Shown here: positions 40,551 through 49,300 of the stretch, one piece after another
How the letters are laid out: the number at the start of each line of letters is the position of its first letter
How positions within the stretch are numbered: position 1 is the stretch's first letter
Assembly (NCBI GenBank): GCA_016987375.1
Contig: PJRA01000005.1
Location: forward strand, 3,702,259 to 3,751,558
Length of the DNA: 49,300 bases
Reading direction: 5' to 3'
Source: Brachionus koreanus
Lineage: Eukaryota; Rotifera; Eurotatoria; Ploima; Brachionidae
The notes under the pieces: model-generated
What the model saw: only the letters and a program-made list of their open reading frames with translations
Told to the model about the DNA's origin: nothing
Databases searched by the model: none
Position numbers and translations under genes: made by a program

Positions 40551-42555
40551 TTAATTTGAATTATTGCGAAAGGCCTAGATACCTATGGGATTCTCGTGAC
40601 TGTTTCAAATATGAAAATTACTTATTTTGCGGACAATATTTTTTTATTTTTTGCAAGCTCTGAAGCGAATTTAAGTGATTAGAAAATTGACTTTACGCAG
40701 TAACTAAGTTATTTTGCTAAATAAAAAGAGTTGGTAAATTTTAAACAACTTATGCTGGCTGATTTTTACTTTTTCTTAAATGGGGGAATTCTTTCAAGAG
40801 CAACTTAGAAAAAAAACAATGAATTGTTTTGAATATTTTAATCTTAATTTTAGCTTTTAGCATGAAATTTTTCAATTTGTTGAAATAATTAAACAAGAGT
40901 TTTTCAATTTAAGAGGAAATCTCGTTGCTCTGAATTAAAAATTCAAACTTCTTAAATATTATTTAGCTATTTTCCAGTCAGATGGTTAGTTGAAGAAAAT
41001 TTTTTATTCAATCAATTCAAGTGTTTTCTATCAAGATATTTTTTTCGATTTTGTTTTATCATTGCACTCGTTTATACAAAAAAAAATTCAGAATCAAATT
41101 TAAAAGAGTTGTTGACAAAAAATGGAATTATAAATCGTTATGAGTTAAACTTTTTTAAAACATTAAAAGTTAAAACCTTCTAAAATTAATAAAAATTAAT
41201 TATAATTAAATAATTTTATTCTATATTTTGATTTCAAATATTATTTTAACAAAATTTAAATATTTTAATCTTATGTAACGTTTATTTTCAAGCTTCTAAA
41301 TAATGTAAGGTATGAGTCTGCTTAGCAAATGTTTACTTAGCAAAATTGAATTCAATTAGGCTTTAAATAAAAAATGAAAAATTTTAAATGAATCAGTATT
41401 TATCATTTATTAAAGAATGAATTATAAATATTTTTTGGACGCTAAAAGTACAATTTAGCCAAGTTTTTAATTAACTAGACTAAATCTTAGTAATTTAATT
41501 CAAATTTTTTTCACTAGTTTCGGACCAAAATCGTTCAAGGTCTCGATTATAATTTTTTTTTAATTTAAAAAAAAATCAATTTTGATATGTGATATAAATT
41601 TATAAAAATTTTATTTAATTCAAGTGTTTCTTTTCATCATCTAAACAGCTGAAAATAAACCTAGAGTTTCTCAAGTAACCAAAATTTTTTGGGGATACTT
41701 TATTCATTAAAAATTAATATTTGTTCGTCTTAAAAGAAGATGGATGGTTTTTTGTTTTATTTGATAAAGTAGAAAGATAAACTTGAACTGTTAAGCAAAA
41801 AAATATTCTCAATTTGAATTAATGATTGAATTGGTAAATCCTTCTGTTTTATAATCTAAAGATCTGAAGAGATCAAAAATTGGCCTTAATTTCGAATAGA
41901 AGGCGAACACCGTATCATCTACTGTTATAAGCTGGAAAAAAAAAAATAAATCCAGAATCCGTAAGAATCTTAAAAATCTTAGAAAATTTGATAAATTAAA
42001 AAAATAACTTAAATGAAGAAAATAAGGTCAAGTTGTTAGTAAATGCCTAAAATCCTTAGGTTTTAGTTTGATACCTTAAGTGAGTGATTCAGATTAAAGC
42101 TAGTTTAAATACCGTACAATAAAAGTACTTAAAATTAAAAAATTGAATCTAATTAATGGGTGAAGACAAAGTTTTCGGACTAAGCTTTTTTCGTCATAAC
42201 TATCTCATTTTAAATTTAATTTCAAATCTGTTTTCAGGTTTAAAATGTATACGTGAAATCAGCCTAACATCAATACAAACCCTTGGATGGAAGGTGTCAA
42301 AAGTCGGATTGACAAAAATGGTATAATAGAAAAAAAAAATCAATAAACTTTGTAAAGCTTTCTAAAATTTTCTTTCTAAATTGGATAATACTTAAACTTT
42401 GTCTTATACACTACATTCTCTTTTTTTTATTTTTAAAAATTTTTTTTTTTACATCGCCTATTAGGCGTTAACTGAAATAAATAAATCACTCGACTTTAAT
42501 CTTCATTATTTAAAAATTCCAGATTCTTTGTCTTTACCAATTATAAATATTCATA
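40551..42555. other. Upstream of LRRC71-like gene, no gene seen
   Basis: AT-rich intergenic DNA. No open frame, RNA gene or transposon end that I could support. Confidence 0.4.
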
Positions 42556-42559
42556 AATT

Positions 42560-42740
42560 CACTGGGAATTGTTCACTTACATCACAGTAATAACTGTCTT
42601 GTTTAGTTGTGGATGAAACCCTTGATATCCCAGTAAAAATTTAACATGGTCTTCTTTTCGAACCGCTTAGGTTTTGGTGCTGTCAAAGGTAATGGTTCAG
42701 TCATTTGAATGTTTATAGCTGGCGTATAGCACTCATTTTT
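42560..42740 (-). mobile_element. Mariner transposase remnant
   Basis: Minus strand: PKPKRFEKKTMLNFYWDIKG followed by F, I and H. This matches the mariner block in which the second catalytic Asp lies in (W)WD.KG (KKVML..WWD.KGV.Y). A degenerate Q.IN..YC stretch follows. Stops interrupt it, and no inverted ends were identified. Confidence 0.65.
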
Positions 42741-42984
42741 CATCGACAGTAACAATTAGCTCTAATTATGTTTTTTTCAATAACCTAGTAAAGGGAAAAG
42801 AAAAGTAAGAAAAGCACTCATGATGCTTAGGGTGTTTGAACGATCTAGTATTAATTAATATTTACATGAATTTAATTTTTTTAATAAATTCTCTTTAAAA
42901 AAATAACGAGTAACTACAGCTAATAATAAAGTAATTCAAAAACATCGATTAAAATTAGTGTCCAGGAAGAATCAGGATTTTCAG

Positions 42985-43590
42985 GAAAAAATATTAATGT
43001 GTTAAATCGATTTTTACTTAATGTACATACACTAGATTTTTTATATATTGATTTTTTAGTAATTCTAATTTTGCTAAATCTTTTACATTGGTGAAAAATT
43101 GAAAAATATCTCATAATGTTGGTGAATTAAAAAATTAAGAATCAAAACTCGCAACAAAAAATTTTAGTAATCGAATTTTTTTTTCCATAAATAAGTTAAA
43201 ATAAAAAATACCATTTGAATTTAAACTATGCTTTGGTGTATTAAGAAGACCATTCTTGAAATTAATTGATTGAGATCTGGAAGATTTTAGATTTTTTTCT
43301 ACTTTCTTTCCCATCACAACTTTTTTTGAAAGACTTTATATTTAATTTGAATACTAATAAAAAATTATGAAAATAATTAATAGAATAAAATTTACTTTTT
43401 AAAATTTTGGTTTGTTGTTGACATTGATTCGTCTTCAATAGGCATTCTAAATGCTTCATATAATTGATAAGCTCTAAACGGGTCTAAATTTAGATTTCAA
43501 AATTTTTTAAAAAGTTAAATAAAATTTCCTAGCTTTAATTAAAAATTTACATTTACCTAAGTGTTTAGTATAAAAACAAATATTTATCAT
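42985..43590 (-). CDS. Doubtful small spliced gene
   Basis: Possible exons: 43590-43557 (ATG start, GTAAAT donor), 43483-43396 (PFRAYQLYEAFRMPIEDESM), a Lys/Ser-rich exon around 43328-43211 (GKKVEKNLKSSRSQS) and one ending near 42985 (KLELLKNQYIKNL). The first junction is in phase. The exon 2/3 join gives either an early stop or requires skipping exon 2. No family recognised; it could be a decayed gene or chance. Confidence 0.25.
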
Positions 43591-43599
43591 ATAATGAAT

Positions 43600-46315
43600 T
43601 AGAAAAAATTTTATTAATTCTTTTAAAATATAAATATTTTTTCTAGATTTTTTAGAAATGCATGAAAAATTTAAGTTTAAAAGTATAAAATTCTTGAATT
43701 TCTTGAAAAAAAATCAAAAAATAATAAATTTAATTCGTTTTAGAGGAAAAGTAAAAAAAAAAGGAAGATAAAAAATATCATTAAATGCTAAAGTTAAATG
43801 AATTGTTTTAAAACAAAAACAATTCTTGAAAATATTCAGATTAAAATATCTACATTTAAATTAGAAAATTAAATTAAATTGAATTTATACTTATTTTTTT
43901 CAAACTGAACAAAAATAATTTTATTAATATATTTAATAATTAAGAATATTTAATTTGATTATTATTCAAGTATTAAATAAAAAATCTATTAACTCTTTAA
44001 GATTGCTGAATGCTTAAAAAAGTAAAAATAAAATAAAAAATAGTCTTCTTTAGGAAAAATTTCGAAGCTAGAATCCGTAATGTGTTCATTACATAACAAT
44101 TATCTAGCTTTTTTCTGTTGGTAATGTCTTTATTTCGACTTAGTTTTTGAACCAAGAATTTAACCTGATTCTAATTCTTAAAATTAACAAAATAGACAAA
44201 AATGAATTTAAAATAAACAATGATATTTTTTTTCTATTTCTTTAATTAGCTGATAAGAAGTCCTAATAAATTACTTATACCTAAAAAAATTGTTTCAAGA
44301 TATTATAAAAAAAATACTAATGGTTGAAAAATGAAAAATATTTTTCTTTTGAAAGCTCTCATTTCTGTAAAATACAAAGCTATTTTTCAATTTTTTTTTA
44401 ATAAAAATTTATTTAAATTAAAAAATTCAAGAATGAAAGTAAAAACATTTTTCAAAATATTTGTAAAATATCGATTTAATTCGTTAATAGAATATTGCTT
44501 TATTTTAAAAACTATTATTAAAATAAACAAAGTTTAGAAATTTCATAAAAAGCCCATTTGAGCAGATTAAATTATTAAATTTCAAAGCCTAAAAGCCTTT
44601 TTCTAATTCGAATTGAAAACAGAATTTGAATGCTGAATTTTTAATTAAACTAATATGAAACCCCGTTATCAAAATTCAATTTGAAAAAGAAAATTTATAG
44701 GTCTTTAAAATATCTAAAATTAATTTGAATTTGTTTCTTTTTAATGTCATTATTATTATGGTATGTTGTAATTTTGACTTCATAATTAAAATTTAATAAA
44801 ATGAATCAATGCATAGATCTTTGTCTCATTTACAAAGCTAAGACTGAGAAAGAAAAATCATACAACCACTGAAATACTTTAAAAAAATAACTCCAAAATG
44901 AACCGAAGAATTCTACACTCGAAAAAATTACTTATTTATTTTAAAAATAATTTTATTTTTTCAAAAATTACGCTTAATTTTAAAAAAATAACTTTAGTTA
45001 ATAAATTTAGTTAAATATTCATAATTTCAAGAGTTAAAAAAAAATTAATATTTAATAAAATTCAATGAGAAATAAATTAAAAATCAAGTAATTCATTTTA
45101 TTAGCTAGTTATTTTTTTTAATTGAAAAGATTAGAATTTAATCTTTTGATAAATTTTTTTGTTAACCAATTTTAAGATATTAAAGGATTGAATGATTGTG
45201 TCTGAAATTAAAAATGTAGCATAACAAAAACAAATAATTCTGTGAAATGAGTTTTTCTAAGATTTCAACTCTAACAAGATTCATAACAGCTTTTTTAAAA
45301 TAAAAAAAAAAAAAAACAAAAAATTAATTGATTTTTATTTTTAGATTTATTTAATTCAAAAATCTTGATAATTATTCTTTATTATTTTTTTTTTGAATTT
45401 CTTAAAAGTATAGTATTTTAAATCAGTTATTGATGATTTATAGCTATTTAAAATTTTGGACTTTCTAACAGTTCTGAACTGTAAATAAATATGCCTTTTT
45501 TTTATTCATTTTCATTCAAATTTAAAAAATCAATAAAAACTGAATTATTTTAAGACTATTAAATCTGATTTCGGTTATTTTATTAGTTTGATATTTGTTT
45601 CTAAAATTGCTGTTTAACAGTTTTTGATATTTATTTTGTAGAAAAGCAGGAATATAAGAAAAATAAAAATCATTGGTGCTAAAATTTGAGTATATGAAAT
45701 ATTTCTTTTAATTTAATGATGATACATTGAAGATTGTTTGAGACTCGTTTTGACCATTTTGTTAGTTATTGTTGAGAAAAATTAAAGTAGTAAATTTCTC
45801 AAAAATATATGCTTTATGATCTTTTTTTCAAGCTTAAAGATTAGTAATTTGAGATATTTTACACATAAAATTTTCGAGAAAAAAAAATCTAAAAACAAAT
45901 GTTTTAAGATGGACGCTTTAAGTCTCATTTTATTATTTTAATGTCATTCTTGGTTTATTCTAATCAATATTAAAAAACGAATATTCCAATCTTTCTTTTA
46001 AAAAAAACTTTAAAAAACCTCTAAAATTTTTTTAATAGAGTTGCTTTAAGTTGTAAAATGCTTAATGTTCAATTCATTTAGTCTTCTTAAAGGGTAGCCT
46101 AAAATTTTGTGAAATTTAGATTGAATTTTTATATGCCCTTTTAAATTTTCAGGGTACAACAAAAAAATTACCAAATAAAACATAGAAAGTTTAGTTATTC
46201 TAGAGAAAAAAAAAGATTTTTCTATTTATATTTAGAATTCTTTTTATCTCCAAACTAACTCTATCTTTATTCAAAATTTGTCAAATTATAGAGATATAGA
46301 GATTTTTAACGAATC
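43600..46315. other. Gene-poor AT-rich interval
   Basis: No supported gene, RNA or element. The open frame at 44331-44537 is low-complexity Lys/Phe/Asn sequence typical of AT-rich noise. Confidence 0.45.
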
Positions 46316-46319
46316 TTTA

Positions 46320-46690
46320 AAGAAAAAACAAAAAATCTCTAAATTTTTTTTTGACTGGGAAATTACCAAGTTTAAAAACAAGAAGAATACGTGGAGATCT
46401 AATCCAAATGTTCAAACTAGGGAATAATATGGAGATTGTGAATTTCAGAAAAGGTATCAATTACAGCTTAATCACCTGGAAAGGTCTGACAGCAAAAAGT
46501 AAAATCTTAGAAGAAACTCCAAGAACTTGGTGCGACAATTATTTAATTATTTTAGAAACAGAGTTGTTTGTGTTGAGAATAAGTTACCAGAAAAAAAAAT
46601 CGAATGCAATTAGTCTAAATAGCTATAAAGCAAAGATTTGCATGAAGAAGCCCAATGAATCGAGTGCTATATCTTAATAAAGTTTTGCTG
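46320..46690 (+). mobile_element. LINE reverse transcriptase C-terminal remnant
   Basis: LPSLKTRRIRGDLIQMFKLG is the classic L..RR.RGDLI..FK motif near the end of CR1-like reverse transcriptases. It is followed out of frame by FRNRVVCVENKLPEKK (FF.NRVV..WN.LP). The TAATAA near 46675 ends the open part. Confidence 0.75.
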
Positions 46691-47376
46691 CAGTAATAAC
46701 TATTACTACTACTAAGGTGCCCCAAGTCATAAACCCTATTATGTGGAAAAGATTATAAAATAAGCTGATTTTTTACTATGTTGTTAGGAGTGAGTTAAAT
46801 TAAGAATCTTGAATTACAAAAAAAATTTGGTCACAACTTAACCATCAAAAAATTCAGAAGCTTAGAATTTTTTTGGCTTTCGCCACCAGAATCTGAAATT
46901 GATATAAAGGTAAATTTTTTTACCAATTTATAAAAAGTAGAAAATTCTCTTTCAAATGAGTGTATTTTTATTATTTTATGTGGTCATGTACTTCAAAAAA
47001 AACTGAAAGAAAAGGATAAAATAGAAAATTTACGATACTAGAACAAAAAAATTTCAGTTAAAAAAATAAGACTGCTTTTTTTAAATTCAGATTCCGCACA
47101 TTCTAATTTACCAAACTTGCTATTTTTTACTTGTTTTTTTGATTTCAATTTAGAAAAAAATTGAGGAAAAACAAAAGTAGATTCTATTTTAAAATAATAA
47201 AATTTTAAATAAATTACAATTTGGTATTAAAATTTTTGTTTTTTTTTATGGTTTAATACTTTATCATAAGATTTGGCACCGAATAGAGTCAGTAAAACAC
47301 TTTGGTATGTTGATCCAGATTTATACATATACAAACACTTCCAAAGCCTTTTCAATAATTTTTCTGTTAAAAAAAT
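46691..47376. other. Intergenic, nothing recognised
   Basis: AT-rich sequence with no gene or repeat that I can support. Confidence 0.4.
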
Positions 47377-47540
47377 TCACGAGAATAGTTTTTGCAAATC
47401 GATTATTAAATTATTTAGCTCGTTAAAGTCATTTTCATTATTCATCCTAGAATACCATTTAGAATAACACCAAAAAGATTCGATCGGATAAAGTTCAGAG
47501 TGGTATTTTGGGTAATATATAATTTTAGAACCATATACTA
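47377..47540 (-). mobile_element. DDE transposase remnant (PKYH.EL.PIE block)
   Basis: Minus strand: IIYYPKYHSELYPIESFW then YSKWYSRMNNENDFNELNNL to a TGA at 47379-47377. The phrase F.PK.H.EL.PIE..W...K.Y.R is the end of the catalytic core (last acidic residue Glu) in an IS630/Tc1-related transposase group seen in animals and fungi. Only this piece is readable. Confidence 0.6.
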
Positions 47541-47555
47541 ATAATTTATACTAAA

Positions 47556-47818
47556 TCATTTTTTAGTACCTTCTGTAATGTTTACATTAGTACTCTTGGG
47601 TCCGTCTATCCGATCTCCTCGTTAGACTTTTAGGAGCAGCTATTTATACTCGATTCTAACTTAAACCCTCATGGTTAAGTTAGTTAACTAATCCAGTGAT
47701 ATCGAGAGAGATGTTGCTATATCACACCTTCCAATCTAGATTCGGTATTAAGACCAATACGCAATTTTTTACTGTAGTTTTTTGCTCCAGATCCAGATTT
47801 GGACGATTTTCCAAGCAT
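47556..47818 (-). pseudogene. Small open frame split by the solo LTR
   Basis: ATG at 47818 opens a Lys/Ser/Gly-rich frame (MLGKSSKSGSGAKNYSKKLR at the start). It runs into the LTR at 47726 and resumes in the same frame after it, ending TGA at 47558-47556: 34 codons in total without the insert. It lies directly upstream of the transposase remnant on the same strand and may be part of it. No family recognised. Confidence 0.35.
47574..47726 (-). mobile_element. Solo LTR, 153 bp, with perfect 5-bp target duplication
   Basis: On the minus strand the segment runs from TGTGATATAG to ATTACA, with TG...CA ends. CCTTC occurs immediately on both sides (47569-47573 and 47727-47731), a 5-bp duplication typical of LTR retrotransposons. 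TATAAATAG on the minus strand (47648-47640) is a candidate core promoter. It is distinctly less AT-rich than its surroundings. No second LTR or internal region is nearby. Confidence 0.8.
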
Positions 47819-47829
47819 TTTGTTTTTAT

Positions 47830-49300
47830 TTTTTATTTTAAAAAAAGTATAACTAAAAAAATAAGCTAATTTCAAGAATTTTAAACGGTACAATTTTTTT
47901 TCTTAAAGTAAATAAAAAATAGTAAACATAATAGAAAATCGTTTTTTTATAAAATTTAAAAAAAATTATTCAACATCTTTATGTTTTGAAGGAGCTGAAG
48001 ATTTTTGAAAATGACCATTTGAACTTAAAAAATCAAACTATGTGAATCTTTTGTCAAAAATTATGCAAGAGTGAAATTTAAATATTTGAATTTTTTTTTA
48101 TTTTATAGTCTTAAAACTTCAAATTAGTAAAATTTTAAAAAAACTTTGCAAAGAAAAATAATTATCGTTAAAATAAACCTGTTTAAACTTACTCAATTTT
48201 TACTGAAAATAAAAAAATTTATTTATTTTAATTTTATTTTATTTGAATAAGTTATTATTAGTGTTTTTTTCTTTTTTTTAATTGAAATTTTGTCAACTTT
48301 AAGGAAAAAACCAAAAAAAATTATGAAAAACTAGGATTTATGATTTGGAACATCTTAACTGAGACATGTCTTATGATAAAACAACTAAATTTCTTTAATT
48401 TAAATCACTAGAACAAACTCCTTTAAATTTTTTTTCCTTAAATCTTAAAAAATTTAAAAGTTAAACATATTGCAGCATTTTTAGTTGTATTAATAAGATA
48501 ATTATGAAATATTATTTTAAAAAATACACATTGAATTACTCTAACATTCAATTAACTCATCATTTATTAAGATCAAAAAATCAAACATTTGGTATTTTAA
48601 AACGTAATAATGATTTCCAAGGCCCGAATATGGATGGGTATCGGTAAACCAAAAAACCCACACTCTATTGAAAATTTAAAGTAATTTGTTTTTAATATTA
48701 AATAAACAGAAAATTAAATAAATTTTTAATTTTTAAAATTTTTCCAAGATATTTGTATGGAATATTAAACAAAAATCAAAGTGTCACTGAAAAGGAAAAA
48801 ACTGATCGAAACACTACGCTCTTTTTCTGAAACACTGATATGGGTTGATCAAAATGACTCGGGCGTTCTTGATTTACAATAGATTCACAATAGTGTGTTA
48901 TGATTGAAGCACATTGCCCAAAATTTGTTTTCATAATTTAAGTTGAACAGAGAAAATATCCGAAATTGATAATTAATATTTTGGCGCTAAACAATTAAAT
49001 AACATAACGTTCAAGATTTTTCAAAATGCTGTTTTATTAATTTAATCAAAAAAAATTAAATATCATACTCCATGATGGACTTTCATAATTAAATCAAAGT
49101 TAATTTGATTGGGATTTTGAATTGGTAAAGATATTCGATGTTTTTTGTGCGAACAAGACCACTTTTTTAAAAAAAACCGCTTGAGTAATTAATAAATTCG
49201 ATAAAATTTGTTTTTTTTTTAACTTTTCAAAGAGTATTCTTTTCTTAATCTACAACTTTCCACTGACTATTATTCACGTAAACATTGATTTATAATATAG
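47830..49300. other. Right-end interval, no gene seen
   Basis: AT-rich. A stretch at about 48790-48925 is somewhat GC-richer and open on the minus strand for about 45 codons, but there is no recognisable family and no start. Confidence 0.4.

Noticed and set aside
1..49300. tRNA, rRNA, CRISPR arrays, operons and ribosome-binding sites
   Set aside because: Nothing with tRNA cloverleaf, rRNA similarity or regular spacer arrays was recognised, and the gene structure is eukaryotic.

Overview
This is a strikingly AT-rich eukaryotic contig. It carries animal genes cut by many very short GT-AG introns (about 45-60 nt), and by a few long introns full of decayed transposons. The gene content is metazoan: a PIEZO mechanosensitive channel, a GMP reductase and an LRRC71-like leucine-rich-repeat protein. 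AT-richness, tiny introns and transposon load would suit a small invertebrate such as a monogonont rotifer; that is inference from style and was not tested by any search.

Layout. (1) 1-22549, minus strand: a PIEZO gene, start ATG at 22549. I rebuilt 13 full exons plus a partial 14th, giving about 2,353 codons. The C-terminal exons run off the left edge. Reading phase is preserved across every junction I propose; the junction of exons 4 and 5 is the least certain. (2) 17767-18876, plus strand: a complete two-exon GMP reductase nested antisense in PIEZO intron 2. (3) 22550-27975: no host gene seen, but LINE remnants and an inverted-repeat element. (4) 27976-32788: a well-preserved Mutator-like (MULE) DNA transposon with 435-bp terminal inverted repeats. 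It holds a spliced gene that appears to join an OTU-type cysteine protease domain to a MULE DDE transposase, interrupted by a 185-base assembly gap. (5) 33726-40550, minus strand: a complete 13-exon LRRC71-like gene of about 573 aa, with a Tc1-like element, a LINE piece and an inverted-repeat element in its introns. (6) 40551-49300: mostly gene-poor, with a mariner remnant, a LINE remnant, a doubtful small spliced gene and a solo LTR with a perfect 5-bp target duplication inserted in an ORF beside a transposase remnant.

The host genes have unrelated jobs: mechanotransduction at the plasma membrane, purine salvage in the cytosol, and a probably cilium-linked LRR protein. The only functional grouping seen is the physical nesting of GMPR in PIEZO. 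The most unusual item is the OTU-MULE element. Several MITE-like families, one with 8-9 bp target duplications, point to Mutator-type transposition as a repeated activity in this genome.
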